Counted from the stretch's first letter, positions 16,330 to 25,759 are shown. The stretch: DNA of 64,000 nt from Desulfotruncus alcoholivorax DSM 16058 (GCF_000430885.1 NZ_AUMW01000012.1:57695-121694), one strand, 5' to 3'. The notes: a model not told the origin generated them from the sequence alone. Translations and numbers: made by a program.

Positions 16330-17580
16330 TTATTTTCTTTTTATGGATTTTGTAAAATTGCCCACATCCAAACCCTTAATTTGCGATAAAAATTGCAGAA
16401 ATATCTTCATGCCAAGCGGTGTTGACCCGCATGATATATATTGCTCCAAAAAATCCGGGTCAATATTAAGGTTCCGCAATTGTACCTGGTTAACACCATT
16501 CTCCTGAATAAAATCAAGCAAAGCGTCAATTTCACGTTCAGTATCATTTAAACCGGGAAGCACCAGCAAATTAAGTGAAACATAAACGCCCCGGTCCCGG
16601 GCCGCCCTGATTGATCTAGCCACGTCCTCCAGTTTGTAATCTCGCGGGCGGTAATAGGTATGATATACCTCATCCCGCGCACTGATCAGGCTTACCCGAA
16701 TGGAGTCCAGCCCGGCGTCGCAGATTTTTTCAATTCCTCGCGTATATCCGGCGTTGCTGTTCATGTTGATAGTACCAAGTTCGGTTTTCCGGCGCACTTT
16801 GTCAATTACCGGTGCTATATCACCCGCCGCCAGTGCCGGCTCACCCTCACAACCCTGCCCAAAGCTGATAATTGCATCCGGAGCGTTTTGCAGGTGGTGC
16901 AAAGCTATCTGGGCCGCTTCTTCTATTGTAGGGCGAAAGGCCAGCCGCGACTGTGGCGAAGGGCAGCATTCCGCCGGTTGCAGGGAGATACACCCCAGGC
17001 AGCGAGCGTTGCAAACGGGAGACATGGGCAGCCCCCCCTCCCAGCGGGTATAAAATATGTTTTGGGCGGTAAAACAGCTATACTCCAAAGCACACCGGGC
17101 AAGCTGCTCCAATAACCGGTTATTTGAAAACTTGGTTAGCCTGCTTTGGACTAATTTGGGCAGGTCTTCTGAGTTATAGTGTCTCGGATCCCACCGGTCA
17201 GGTTCGTCAGTTTGTATTGCGGCAACAAAGACCTTGTCGTCTCGTAAAGCCACGGCAGTATAACCATAAAGCGGAAGTGGTTGGTCAGCCTTGCGCCAAT
17301 AGCCCGGCAAAAGAGTGCGAGTGTATCCCTGGGGCAACAGTGCTCCCACTGCCCTGGCCTTACTTCTGCCGCCCTGCGCATACTCCAAAAGCTTAAATTC
17401 GCCTTGTTGGTTCATTCCAACCGGCGTGCTGCCAGGCAGCAGCATCAGAGAAGCCCCCTCCGGCAATTCAATCATGTCTTCGTCAATTATTTCCACCAAC
17501 CTGTTTCCGGTCCGGCCTACGGCAGCCAGATCATGATCAAACATACGGCCCTGCTCGTCAGCGTATAGCAACTTATACAT
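16330..17580 (-). CDS. Radical SAM protein, unknown substrate
   Basis: 416 aa from the ATG at 17580, which has AAAGGGG 6 nt upstream; an ATG at 17706 would add a non-conserved tail. The [4Fe-4S] motif CNARCLGC is in the middle (about residue 200), preceded by ~190 residues of unassigned N-terminal domain. GQGCEGEP and LNLLVLPGLNDTEREI fit the TIM-barrel. No SPASM Cys cluster is seen at the C-terminus. I do not know the reaction. It is transcribed alone, between a cyclase and a cell-wall peptidase, which gives no clue. Confidence 0.8.
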   Translation of the reverse strand: MYKLLYADEQGRMFDHDLAAVGRTGNRLVEIIDEDMIELPEGASLMLLPGSTPVGMNQQGEFKLLEYAQGGRSKARAVGALLPQGYTRTLLPGYWRKADQPLPLYGYTAVALRDDKVFVAAIQTDEPDRWDPRHYNSEDLPKLVQSRLTKFSNNRLLEQLARCALEYSCFTAQNIFYTRWEGGLPMSPVCNARCLGCISLQPAECCPSPQSRLAFRPTIEEAAQIALHHLQNAPDAIISFGQGCEGEPALAAGDIAPVIDKVRRKTELGTINMNSNAGYTRGIEKICDAGLDSIRVSLISARDEVYHTYYRPRDYKLEDVARSIRAARDRGVYVSLNLLVLPGLNDTEREIDALLDFIQENGVNQVQLRNLNIDPDFLEQYISCGSTPLGMKIFLQFLSQIKGLDVGNFTKSIKRK

Positions 17581-17766
17581 ATATATCCCCTTTACACTAA
17601 ATATTTCTTGTACACACCCGTCACGGGTATATTTTACCATTGCCCCATGCCAAGTGACATGAAGCAATTGAAGCAGTTTAAGCAAAAAAAAAAAAACGGA
17701 AGGCAAATCCGTTTTTTACTAATTTTAACTGTTTAAGGTTGCAACACAATATCATCATATCCAGAT

Positions 17767-17802
17767 TGTACAGTTATTATAAATAGTTTAAGCCTGACCC
17801 CT
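17767..17802. repeat. Short repeat, family C copy 3 (contains the LysM/M23 stop codon)
   Basis: Reverse-oriented copy: on the minus strand GGGGTCAGGCTTAAACTATTT then ATAACTGTACA. The GGT CAG GCT TAA part is the last three codons and stop of the peptidase gene at 17788. Confidence 0.6.
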
Positions 17803-18735
17803 TTTGAGGCAGAGGAGGGGATCGAAGGGGACGCCGTTTAGAAGTACCTCCAAATGGACATGGGGTCCGGTGGAGCGTCCGGTGCTGCCAACCCTGGCGA
17901 TGGGTTGATCAGCCAACACCTTCTGCCCGGCACGAACCAGTAGTTTGGAGTTGTGGGCATACAGGGTGCGCAGTCCGTTGCCGTGGTCGATAATCACGGC
18001 GTTGCCATATGTCCCCCTAGGACCGGAAAAGACCACCGTGCCAGCCTTGACGGCCCGTACAATTTGGCCGTAATCCGCGGCGATGTCCAGACCCTCGTGC
18101 ATGCTGCCGTCTCTCATCCCGTAAGGTGAGCTGATCCAGCCAACCACCGGCCAGTCCAGCTGGTTAAGAGGCAGGGACCTGGATACTTCGGTTTCCCCGC
18201 CCCCCTGGCCTGCGGGAATGTTTATAACCTGTCCCGCCATAACCCTGTCGGGATTGCGCAGGCCGTTCATTGCCGCCAGCTCTCTTTCACCAACGCCAAA
18301 GCGGGCGGCTATTAAACCCAGGCTTTCACCTTTTTTAACCTGGTAAGGGAAAGATGTCCCGGGCAGCATCAGCACCTGGCCCTTGATGATATGATCGCGG
18401 TCCCGAAGGTTATTCATTGCCACAAGTTTGCCCATGTCTACGTTATTTCTTGAAGCAATCAGACCAAGGGTATCGCCTTCACGCACTATATATATCCCGG
18501 GTGCGGCCGCACTTGTCCCGGCTGCTGTTTGCTCAGGCCGTTCCTCCTCCGGGGCCGCCAGGTACGGGGCATCGGGCCGCAGTAATTCGTCAAGCCGGGC
18601 CTGCGCCGCTTGCGGCGACATGATCAGAGCAACAGCCATAGTAATAACAAAACCGGTAATAATTATTTTTGCAGTAAACTTGAATTTACTCATAGTTAAC
18701 CTTGTAATTAAATTTGTGATTAAATCTTTAAGCAT
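17788..18735 (-). CDS. LysM-repeat M23 peptidoglycan endopeptidase
   Basis: 315 aa. A signal anchor at residues ~20-46 precedes two LysM repeats (YIVREGDTLGLIASRNNV, ~82-125; YQVKKGESLGLIAARFGV, ~131-175). A C-terminal M23 domain (~195-310) has HEGLDIAADYGQIV and GPHVHLEVLLNG, the zinc HxxxD and HxH motifs. It cleaves peptide bridges of peptidoglycan outside the cell. The protein ends RGQA-stop inside repeat C. A second LysM-M23 protein with another layout is at 59409. Confidence 0.92.
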   Translation of the reverse strand: MLKDLITNLITRLTMSKFKFTAKIIITGFVITMAVALIMSPQAAQARLDELLRPDAPYLAAPEEERPEQTAAGTSAAAPGIYIVREGDTLGLIASRNNVDMGKLVAMNNLRDRDHIIKGQVLMLPGTSFPYQVKKGESLGLIAARFGVGERELAAMNGLRNPDRVMAGQVINIPAGQGGGETEVSRSLPLNQLDWPVVGWISSPYGMRDGSMHEGLDIAADYGQIVRAVKAGTVVFSGPRGTYGNAVIIDHGNGLRTLYAHNSKLLVRAGQKVLADQPIARVGSTGRSTGPHVHLEVLLNGVPFDPLLCLKRGQA

Positions 18736-18814
18736 TTTTGTCTCCCCTAGAAGTTTTATCCAAAGACATACTTTATTAAATTATTACCGGTTTTTATGAC
18801 TTTTATACCAAAAG

Positions 18815-18832
18815 GAAAGGGGACACACCACC
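18815..18832. repeat. Half family B site
   Basis: AAGGAAAGGGGACACACC without a partner arm. Confidence 0.5.
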
Positions 18833-18911
18833 GGCCCGCAACCACAATATTTTCTTGGTAGACCACCATGCCGCTAATGAGGCACCATCAAAAAGATAAA
18901 AAAGGGGTTGC

Positions 18912-18941
18912 TGTAGGGGCGGACGACCCTGTCCGCCCGCC
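18912..18941. repeat. Family D palindrome, copy 1
   Basis: TGTAGGGGCGGACGACCCTG followed by TCCGCCCGCC; the GGGCGGAC/GTCCGCCC arms pair. A reverse-oriented copy lies at 29566-29593. Confidence 0.6.
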
Positions 18942-19008
18942 TCTGAGCCAGCTGTTAGTCATCTGGAGATATTCCGTCAAAGTTTTTTCAGGATAGTTTT
19001 TTCAGGAT

Positions 19009-19040
19009 AAAAAAAGACGGGTACTTGCCAACCCGTCTTT
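19009..19040 (-). terminator. Rho-independent terminator after rho
   Basis: Minus strand AAAGACGGGTTGGCAAGTACCCGTCTTTTTT: a stem of AGACGGGT/ACCCGTCT with a 7-nt loop and a T run, 19 nt after the rho stop codon. Confidence 0.85.
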
Positions 19041-19058
19041 AAAAAGCTATGCTATCCG

Positions 19059-20351
19059 TTACGGAAGGTCTAACGCAGCCTGACTTCCATTGCTGTTCTT
19101 GCGGGCAACCCGAAAAGCCCGCAGCAAATCCGCGTTGGATTTGGTTTTTTTCAGACGCTCGGTCATGTATTCCAGCGCCTCGGCAGGGGACAGACCGGCA
19201 GTGGCCCTTCTGAAATACCAGTTCAGTTCAAGTTCATCCCTGGTAAGCAATAAATCTTCCCGCCTGGTTCCTGAACGCAAAACATCAATGGCCGGGAAAA
19301 TTCTCCTTTCCGCCAGCCTGCGGTCCAAGATCAGTTCCATGTTGCCGGTGCCCTTAAATTCCTCAAAGATGACATCATCCATCCTGCTGCCCGTTTCCAC
19401 CAGCGCTGTGGCCAAAATGGTAAGGGAACCTCCCTCCTCCAGGTTGCGGGCCGCGCCGAAAAACCGCTTGGGCCTGTGCAGGGAAGACGGGTCGACGCCA
19501 CCGCTCAGGGTCCGCCCGCTGGGAGGTACAACCAAATTATGCGCCCTGGCCAGACGGGTAATGCTGTCCAAAAGAATCACAACGTCACGCCCGTGTTCCA
19601 CCAACCGCTTGGCCCGCTCCAACACCAAATCGGCCACCCGCACGTGGTTTTCAGGCGGCTCGTCGAAGGTCGAACTAATGACGTCACCATTTACAGACCG
19701 TTCCATATCGGTGACTTCTTCAGGACGTTCATCTATAAGCAGTACAATCAGGTTTATTTCCGGGTGGTTTAGCGTTATGCTGTTGGCGATGGCTTTAAGC
19801 AGCACGGTTTTACCCGCCTTGGGCGGGGAAACAATTAATCCCCTTTGGCCTTTACCTATGGGAGCTATGAGATCAATTATCCGGGTGGAAAGTTTGTCCT
19901 TTTCAGTTTCCAGGACAATCCGCTCTTGGGGGAATAGGGGGGTAAATCCTGCAAAATGCAACCTTTTGGAAGCTTCCTCGGGGTTTGCTCCGTTTACCTG
20001 CTCCACGCGGAGCAGCGCGGAATACCTCTCGTTATCCTTGGGCCCTCTGACTTGCCCGCCTACCAGATCTCCTGTCCGCAAATCAAAGCGTCTGATTTGT
20101 GAGGACGATACGTAAATATCATCATAACTTGGCAGGAAATGTGACGGCCTTAAAAAACCATATCCGTCCGGCAGTATTTCCAGTACGCCGCTGGAAATCT
20201 GCAAACCGCTTTTTTCCAATTGCGCTCTGGCTATTTCGGCTGCCAGTTCCTTCTTGCGCAGCCGGGAATAACCTGTGAGTTCCAGCTCTTTGGCCATGGC
20301 GTATAACTCGGCCAGGGTCTTGCTTTCTAATTCAGCATTGTTCAACGGCAT
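19059..20351 (-). CDS. rho: Transcription termination factor Rho
   Basis: 430 aa. The N-terminal Rho_N helices ([24 protein letters not shown], shown in part) are followed by the cold-shock RNA-binding domain ([14 protein letters not shown], ~55-125). The RecA-like ATPase has the Walker [15 protein letters not shown], Walker [17 protein letters not shown] and [18 protein letters not shown]. This hexameric helicase ends transcription at unstructured C-rich sites. Linked to fba, transaldolase and rpmE as in Bacillus, although the murA copy usually found there is missing (murA is at 56.2 kb). Confidence 0.97.
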   Translation of the reverse strand: MPLNNAELESKTLAELYAMAKELELTGYSRLRKKELAAEIARAQLEKSGLQISSGVLEILPDGYGFLRPSHFLPSYDDIYVSSSQIRRFDLRTGDLVGGQVRGPKDNERYSALLRVEQVNGANPEEASKRLHFAGFTPLFPQERIVLETEKDKLSTRIIDLIAPIGKGQRGLIVSPPKAGKTVLLKAIANSITLNHPEINLIVLLIDERPEEVTDMERSVNGDVISSTFDEPPENHVRVADLVLERAKRLVEHGRDVVILLDSITRLARAHNLVVPPSGRTLSGGVDPSSLHRPKRFFGAARNLEEGGSLTILATALVETGSRMDDVIFEEFKGTGNMELILDRRLAERRIFPAIDVLRSGTRREDLLLTRDELELNWYFRRATAGLSPAEALEYMTERLKKTKSNADLLRAFRVARKNSNGSQAALDLP

Positions 20352-20399
20352 CCCCCCTCAGCAAAAATAATTATCATTTAATGTAATGCAACACTCATT

Positions 20400-20867
20400 C
20401 TACTGGGCTATTATTCCCTTTCGTTTTTGCCTTACCATCATTAATTTACGAACTCCGAAATAAAGCAACAACCAGGCCAGAAAAGAATTTATTACTGCGC
20501 CAACCAGAAATGGATAACCAAACTGCGACAGGTAGTTAATCCAGTCCGCCGGTTTCAGGCCGGCTGCATGCATTGCCTTTCCAGCGTGTTCATATTCATT
20601 AAATCCCATTATTAGACTTCCGGTTGCTATGTTAAGCATATAAAAAAACGGCACGGCCCACTTAAAAAATGTTGCCGTCAGGGCTGCGGCCAGGCCGTTG
20701 CCGCCTGCCACCCGCGCTATGATATAGGCAATAGGTATCCCTATTATCGGCACGGGCAGGAAATCCATGGCAAGACCAGTTGCCGCACCCCGGGCAACTT
20801 TTACGGGCGCATCCGGTATGTCCATGACCCTGGTGTAATATTTTTTGAGGCGCCCCTTAATGCTCAC
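20400..20867 (-). CDS. DUF2062 membrane protein
   Basis: 155 aa with about three hydrophobic stretches. PVKVARGAATGLAMDFLPVP fits the DUF2062 core, in which the GxAxGxFxxxxP pattern recurs. The family is a conserved membrane protein of unknown function. It sits 6 bp downstream of the transaldolase gene and is probably part of that operon. Confidence 0.75.
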   Translation of the reverse strand: MSIKGRLKKYYTRVMDIPDAPVKVARGAATGLAMDFLPVPIIGIPIAYIIARVAGGNGLAAALTATFFKWAVPFFYMLNIATGSLIMGFNEYEHAGKAMHAAGLKPADWINYLSQFGYPFLVGAVINSFLAWLLLYFGVRKLMMVRQKRKGIIAQ

Positions 20868-20873
20868 AATGAT

Positions 20874-21539
20874 TTATCCTCCTTGCTTTTTGGGTACTTT
20901 TTCCCAGTCCGCCAGAAATTTATCAATGCCCAGATCGGTAAGCGGGTGCTTAATCATCTGCAGCAGTACTTTATACGGCACTGTTGCAATATCGGCGCCG
21001 GCCAGCGCAGACCTGGTTACATGCATTGGGTGCCTGATACTGGCGGAAATTATTTCTGTTTCGAAACCATAAAGGTCAAATATCTGGACAATTTCATTGA
21101 TCAGGACCATCCCGTCCTGGCCGGCATCATCCAGTCGTCCCACAAACGGGCTCACATACGTGGCCCCGGCAAGCGCCGCAAGCAAAGCCTGGTTCGCGGA
21201 AAAAACCAGAGTTACGTTAGTTTTAATCCCTTTTTTTGATAACTTGCTTACAGCTTTTAGCCCCTCTGCATTCATTGGTATTTTTACAACAATATTCGGG
21301 TGTATGGCAGCAAGTTCCCCGGCTTCGGCAATCATTGGCCCGGCCTGGGTACTAACCGCTTCAGCGCTGATCGGGCCGTCAATAATTGTCGTTATTTCCC
21401 GCACCACATCCACAAAATCTCTGCCCTCCCGGGCGATCAGGGAGGGGTTGGTGGTAACTCCGCTGATCACGCCAAGCTCACCGGCGGCCCTGATCTCTTC
21501 CACGTTGGCGGTATCGATGAACAGCTTAATGGGTAACAC
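20874..21539 (-). CDS. tal: Transaldolase / fructose-6-phosphate aldolase family (TalC/MipB)
   Basis: 221 aa, the short subfamily of ~215 aa. It has [19 protein letters not shown], the Schiff-base Lys in [11 protein letters not shown], and [14 protein letters not shown]. The reaction is transfer of a dihydroxyacetone unit between sugar phosphates (transaldolase) or aldol cleavage of fructose-6-P; the short form does one or the other and this cannot be separated here. The start is awkward: GTG at 21539 touches its own G-rich site, while an ATT at 21530, giving the family-typical (M)KLFIDTAN, has GGGGGG at 8 nt. Linked to fba as in B. subtilis. Confidence 0.93.
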   Translation of the reverse strand: MLPIKLFIDTANVEEIRAAGELGVISGVTTNPSLIAREGRDFVDVVREITTIIDGPISAEAVSTQAGPMIAEAGELAAIHPNIVVKIPMNAEGLKAVSKLSKKGIKTNVTLVFSANQALLAALAGATYVSPFVGRLDDAGQDGMVLINEIVQIFDLYGFETEIISASIRHPMHVTRSALAGADIATVPYKVLLQMIKHPLTDLGIDKFLADWEKVPKKQGG

Positions 21540-21607
21540 CCCCCCAATTTTTTATTCGGTAACCTTAATCATTATATTACAGGTTTTGGAAAAAGTCGAG
21601 TGAAATT

Positions 21608-21664
21608 GGGGACATACCTCCGACCCTAAAGCTATGACCATAAAGGGAGGTGTGTCCCCTTTCC
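21608..21664. repeat. Family B hairpin
   Basis: GGGGACATACCTCCGACC...GGGAGGTGTGTCCCCTTTCC; the 14-bp arms pair with two mismatches. It lies between fba and tal. A T run follows the right arm on the plus strand, so the hairpin is not an obvious terminator for the minus-strand genes. Confidence 0.75.
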
Positions 21665-22521
21665 TATTTTGCTTTTCCGGAGCTTCCAAATAGCCTTATT
21701 TTTTCTCTGATTAATTCTACCGCCGCCTCCCGGGCCGGGCCTAATATCTTGCGGGGATCAATTTCATCCGGGTTGGCGGCAATTACCTCTCTGCACCGGT
21801 CAACAAAGGCTTCGCGAATGTTGGTGTCGATGTTGACTTTGCGCACACCCAGGCGGATAGCCTCCTGGATAGCTTCACCGGGCACACCGGAGGAACCGTG
21901 TAAAACTATGGGTATCTGCACCAGTGATCTTATTTTTTCCAACCGGGCAAAATCCAGCTTGGGCACACCTTTATAGCGGCCGTGGGCGGTGCCGATGGCT
22001 ATGGCCAGCGAGTCAACCGCTGTTTCCTGCACAAAGCGGCGGGCCTCTTCCGGATCGGTAAAGAAAGCGTCGGCATCGCTGACCGAAATATCGTCTTCAG
22101 TGCCGCCAATTTTACCAAGTTCAGCCTCGACGGACACTCCCACCGGACGGGCCGCGGCAATTACCTGTTTAGTCAGGGCGATGTTTTCTTCCAGGGGGTG
22201 CTTGGAACCGTCAATCATAACCGAAGAGAAACCGGAGCGAATGCAGCGCATTACCTGTTCGAAACTTGTCCCGTGATCAAGGTGCAGCGCCACCGGCACG
22301 CTAACCATGGCTGCTGCCGTGTTGGCCATTGCCGTTATATATTCTATGCCTGCGTACTTGATGGCACCCTGGCTGGCCTGCATAATTACCGGCGCATTTT
22401 CCGCCTCTGCGGCCGCGGCAATGGCCTGGACTATTTCCATATTGTTGCAGTTAAATGCACCTACAGCGTAACCACCGGCTTCTGCCGCTTTGAGCAAATC
22501 ACTAACTGGAACCAAACCCAT
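21664..22521 (-). CDS. fba: Class II fructose-1,6-bisphosphate aldolase
   Basis: 285 aa. Zinc-binding and catalytic motifs are ALHLDHGTSFEQV, SVEAELGKIGGTEDD, GTAHGRYKG and LHGSSGVPGE. It cleaves fructose-1,6-bisphosphate to glyceraldehyde-3-P and dihydroxyacetone-P in glycolysis and gluconeogenesis. The KbaY/GatY-like subgroup cannot be excluded, but the position between a Spo0F-like gene and a transaldolase is the classical fbaA location in Firmicutes. Confidence 0.93.
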   Translation of the reverse strand: MGLVPVSDLLKAAEAGGYAVGAFNCNNMEIVQAIAAAAEAENAPVIMQASQGAIKYAGIEYITAMANTAAAMVSVPVALHLDHGTSFEQVMRCIRSGFSSVMIDGSKHPLEENIALTKQVIAAARPVGVSVEAELGKIGGTEDDISVSDADAFFTDPEEARRFVQETAVDSLAIAIGTAHGRYKGVPKLDFARLEKIRSLVQIPIVLHGSSGVPGEAIQEAIRLGVRKVNIDTNIREAFVDRCREVIAANPDEIDPRKILGPAREAAVELIREKIRLFGSSGKAK

Positions 22522-22559
22522 AAAATCTATGACCTCCTTTAAGAAGCAGACTAATTTTC

Positions 22560-22662
22560 GTTACTATTCAGGTATTCAGAATTCAGTAGTCAGAATTCGG
22601 AATATTTCGGGACAATCAACCGTTCTCTCATTCTGACTCCTAACTCCTAACTCCTAACTCGT
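22560..22662. repeat. Palindromic intergenic repeat, family A copy 4
   Basis: ATTCAGGTATTCAGAATTC...TTCGGGACAATCAACCGTT...CTGACTCCTAACTCCTAA. Full-length copy upstream of fba; the right arm has an extra CTCCTAA unit repeated three times. Confidence 0.8.
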
Positions 22663-22707
22663 AAAATTAGTATACACCCCCTGGGGGGTGCTTATCAGGT
22701 AATTTCT

Positions 22708-23391
22708 TTATTTTCTCCTGCGCTTGTTCCTTTTGCCCTGTTTACCCGAGTTGGCCAAACTGTCCAGGCAATTAAACCCGTTGCGGGTCAACTCAATGGT
22801 ATCTACTTCCCGGATTACCTTAAGATCTTCTTCAGTTTCAGCATAAATGATATTTACACTATCACAGCCCTTGCAGTGCAGCTCAAGGCGGTCCGGGAAA
22901 ATATCCACCTCAACATCGTGGTTGCCGCACTGGCAGTAAACAGACCCCTGTTCTGCTATGTCGTGCAAACAGTTTAACACTTCATACATTATCCGGGCAT
23001 TATGAAAGTGTTCGTCCTCTTGTTCAAACTCTTCCACCAGTGATTCCATGCTTTCCTCTTGAGCAGCAGCCAGCATCCTGACTTCTTCCTCCGGACCCAG
23101 GTAACCAAGTTCCAGCCCTGTTTCCTGGCAGAACAGGTAATGCACCGCCCCGGACCATAGCCTGCCGGTACTTAATGAGTGGGCATGTCTGTTTTCACAA
23201 ACCACACACGAAACCTGAAACAGATACTCTTTCCTGTTTCTGGTAGTAATAAGCAGTTTTGTAAAACCGCATGAGCAGTTAATTTCCACTCTATTTTTTC
23301 CACTAAACTCAAAGCGGGAAAGACTGTGGTAATCAAGTTTTCCGCATTCCGGGCAACGCATGCCCAGTAGAGTTTCGGTTTGAATAATCAT
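22708..23391 (-). CDS. Zinc-ribbon protein, unknown function
   Basis: 227 aa from the ATG at 23391 (GGGGGA 5 nt upstream), rather than a longer reading from 23463. Four CxxC-type pairs are visible: MRCPECGK, CSCGF, SCVVCENRHAH and YCQCGN, plus HCKGCDS near residue 180, so it should bind two or more zinc ions. A middle acidic helix (EESMESLVEEFEQEDEHFHN) and a basic tail (KRNKRRRK) follow. No family recognised. It sits between fba and the Spo0F-like gene. Confidence 0.7.
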   Translation of the reverse strand: MIIQTETLLGMRCPECGKLDYHSLSRFEFSGKNRVEINCSCGFTKLLITTRNRKEYLFQVSCVVCENRHAHSLSTGRLWSGAVHYLFCQETGLELGYLGPEEEVRMLAAAQEESMESLVEEFEQEDEHFHNARIMYEVLNCLHDIAEQGSVYCQCGNHDVEVDIFPDRLELHCKGCDSVNIIYAETEEDLKVIREVDTIELTRNGFNCLDSLANSGKQGKRNKRRRK

Positions 23392-23488
23392 TATTTTCCC
23401 CCTGCAGATAGTGCTTGTGCAAATCATATCATTTGACACATCATTCGACACAAGCTCCTGCAAATCCTTTTTTCACGATATTATCCTG

Positions 23489-23890
23489 CTAACCCGTCTT
23501 TATTTCTGCCCGGGAGGCTGCCTCCCTGGAAATAATATTATTAACCAACGCGCGCAACTCATTCAGGTCGAAAGGTTTGCTGATGTGATCAACACCTTTT
23601 CCACTTATCTTTTCCAGAATGTCCAGTTCACTGTAAGCCGTCATCATCACCACAGGAACGCCGGAATCAACCTTCCTAATTTCATTCAGCGTTTCCAGAC
23701 CGTTCATACCAGGCATTTTTATATCCAATAAAATTAGCCGGTATTTTTTTTTGGCAAGCTTTTTTAAAGCTTCCATACCGTTTGATGCCTGTTCCACCAG
23801 GCGGCCATCATCTAATAGAGCCTCACAAATCAGCCTCCGGACGCCGGGTTGGTCATCTACCACCAATACTGTTTCGGTGTTTTTTGTCAC
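23489..23890 (-). CDS. spo0F: Spo0F-like single-domain response regulator
   Basis: 133 aa, receiver domain only. The acidic pocket is Asp12/Asp13 (VLVVDDQPGVR), the phospho-acceptor Asp56 (LILLDIKMPGMNG), the conserved Thr in VVMMTAYSE and Lys in SKPFD. Spo0F passes phosphate from sporulation kinases to Spo0B in B. subtilis. The single-domain length and the neighbourhood (pyrG before, fba and tal after) match spo0F synteny closely. In many Clostridia Spo0B is absent and kinases act on Spo0A directly, so the relay here is not certain. Confidence 0.8.
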   Translation of the reverse strand: MTKNTETVLVVDDQPGVRRLICEALLDDGRLVEQASNGMEALKKLAKKKYRLILLDIKMPGMNGLETLNEIRKVDSGVPVVMMTAYSELDILEKISGKGVDHISKPFDLNELRALVNNIISREAASRAEIKTG

Positions 23891-23984
23891 ATTTTCCCCC
23901 CCCCATCAAACCTGTTGGAATTCACTTCGACGGGGGAAAAAAAATCCCTGCACCAAATTGTTAAACATTTCTATTTTTTTGTAA

Positions 23985-24755
23985 TTAGATGAACCGGCCG
24001 GTTTGCAGGCCGGCTATTGATGATCCAATTACAACAATGGATACTATTGCCAAAACAACAATTATGCTCCATGGAGCTATAACCACCAGAATTGCCTTTC
24101 CGGCGCTAAACTGATGCACCTCCCGCAGTCCAATAACAAGCAGCACTGTGCTCCAGACAAACACCGCTATGCCACATAAAGCTGCGGTTAAGGCCTGGAG
24201 AAAACCTCCGGGGAAAACCATCAGCATTACCTGAACCGGCAGCATAAAAACAACCGGCAGGCCGGCAAGCCCGTATACGGCAAAAACATTGCGGGCGCCG
24301 CCCCTGCCGCCAAGCAGCTCTGACAACAGGTGCAGCAGGCCCGACATAACAAACCATTTAACCAGGCCAAATAAAAACCCGCCCGCTGCCACCAGAATGG
24401 CAGTAACTTTAACATAATCATATTCAAGCATTCCCGGTATACGCAGGGACTGAAAAAAACGCGGCGTGGTATAATAACCCATTAATGCTTCCAAAATGTT
24501 TACAGAAAAAAATACTAAAACTGCAGCACCAATCCGGGGATTACTGGCAAAACCGGCAAAGGTCCGGGCAGGGTCAAACAGCGTTCCGTAGATTAGCTCA
24601 AGCATTCCGGCTTGATCAAGTTCGCTTCTGGACTCGGGTTTGCTATTCAGATTAATTTCATCATTATTTAGGATAATTTCCCTATCTTGTTCCGGATATA
24701 CATTTTCATTTTGCTCTTCACCGCCGGTCTTATGGGCCCCGTCCTGGTTTTCCAT
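23985..24755 (-). CDS. Yip1-domain integral membrane protein
   Basis: 256 aa. An acidic, Asn-rich N-terminal ~55 residues (cytoplasmic) is followed by about five hydrophobic helices (residues ~75-95, 118-140, 160-190, 195-215, 225-250). The LVKWFVMSGLLHLLSELLGG stretch fits the Yip1 family. Function in bacteria is unknown. Its start lies 13 bp from the sppA stop codon, so the two are probably co-transcribed and may act on the same membrane process. Confidence 0.7.
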   Translation of the reverse strand: MENQDGAHKTGGEEQNENVYPEQDREIILNNDEINLNSKPESRSELDQAGMLELIYGTLFDPARTFAGFASNPRIGAAVLVFFSVNILEALMGYYTTPRFFQSLRIPGMLEYDYVKVTAILVAAGGFLFGLVKWFVMSGLLHLLSELLGGRGGARNVFAVYGLAGLPVVFMLPVQVMLMVFPGGFLQALTAALCGIAVFVWSTVLLVIGLREVHQFSAGKAILVVIAPWSIIVVLAIVSIVVIGSSIAGLQTGRFI

Positions 24756-24767
24756 GGTATTCCTCCT

Positions 24768-25694
24768 TTAATTCACCACCGGTGCGCCGGGGTCTAATAA
24801 AAACCAGGCGCCCGATTGCAGCGGCGGCAGGCCAAGTTTAACCCTGGCCAGGGTCTCCCACCAGGTATGCTGGGGTGCCAGCTCAATCACCTCGGGCTTA
24901 CCCTTGATTCCAGCCAGGTCAGCTGCCAGTTCAACGGCATCGTAATAGTTGCCCAGGACATCAACCAAACCGTTATCCAGCGCCTGCTTACCGGTATAGA
25001 CCCGCCCGTCCGCCAGTTTCCTAACTTCGTCAGGTTCCATGTTCCGCCCTTCGGATACAGTGGCGATAAACTGTTCATACATTTCATCCACCATACCCTG
25101 AAATATGGCCTGCTCTTCGCCGGTGATATCACGGTTTGGCGAGCCCATATCTTTATGTTTCCCGCTCTTAAAAACCCTGTTTGCCACGCCCAGTTTCTGA
25201 TATAGGCCCTGAAGGTCGCTGGTGGTCATAATCACGCCTATACTGCCGGTAATAGTGCCAGGGCTGGCCACTATTTTATCGCACCGGGATGCGATCCAGT
25301 ACCCTCCTGAAGCAGCGACGTCCCCCATTGATGCAACCGCCTTTTTGCCGGCCTTGCGCAGCCGGTCCACTTCCAGCGCGATTTCCTGCGAGGCGCCTGT
25401 TGTTCCGCCGGGTGTGTCAAGCCTGAGTAAAACTGCCTTAATTGCCGGATCGGCGGCTGCCCTGCGCAGCTGTTCCATAATTGTTTCCGACCCCACCGCG
25501 GATTCAAAAAGCCCCGCTGAATCCGCCCCTCCGGCAATAACGCCGCTGATGCGGATCACACCCACGGCGCCCCCGGCGGCATTCTTACTGTATGCGCCCG
25601 CCCCGCCGCCTTGATCAAGGGCGGCTATTACCAGTGAAATAAGCACAACTCCTATGATGATCCCGGCGATAACTTTTCGCTTCAAACTTTTCAC
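24768..25694 (-). CDS. sppA: Signal peptide peptidase SppA (S49 family)
   Basis: 308 aa, the short single-domain form. One N-terminal membrane anchor (~8-26). The serine lies in MGDVAASGGYWIASRCDKIV and the general-base Lys in the GKHKDMGSPNRDITGEEQ block, as in Bacillus SppA. It degrades cleaved signal peptides at the membrane and has been linked to lantibiotic resistance in Bacillus. Co-directional with the Yip1 protein and pyrG. Confidence 0.92.
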   Translation of the reverse strand: MKSLKRKVIAGIIIGVVLISLVIAALDQGGGAGAYSKNAAGGAVGVIRISGVIAGGADSAGLFESAVGSETIMEQLRRAAADPAIKAVLLRLDTPGGTTGASQEIALEVDRLRKAGKKAVASMGDVAASGGYWIASRCDKIVASPGTITGSIGVIMTTSDLQGLYQKLGVANRVFKSGKHKDMGSPNRDITGEEQAIFQGMVDEMYEQFIATVSEGRNMEPDEVRKLADGRVYTGKQALDNGLVDVLGNYYDAVELAADLAGIKGKPEVIELAPQHTWWETLARVKLGLPPLQSGAWFLLDPGAPVVN

Positions 25695-25759
25695 AACCTT
25701 TAAGGGGAATTGGTTAAAGAAAAAGCCTTGGGCTGACCAAAGCTGTTAAAATTACTGTG

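Larger units (their letters stand above)
18736..19058. other. 323-bp gap: repeats and the rho terminator
   Basis: Non-coding gap. It holds a half GGGGACACACC site (18815-18832, family B), a GTAGGGGCGGACGACC...CCGCCCGC palindrome (18912-18941, family D) and the rho terminator at 19009-19040. No tRNA or short frame with a good ribosome binding site was seen. Confidence 0.7.

Noticed and set aside
19090..20115. 341-codon plus-strand frame across rho
   Set aside because: Complement of the well-conserved rho coding strand; a codon-bias shadow.
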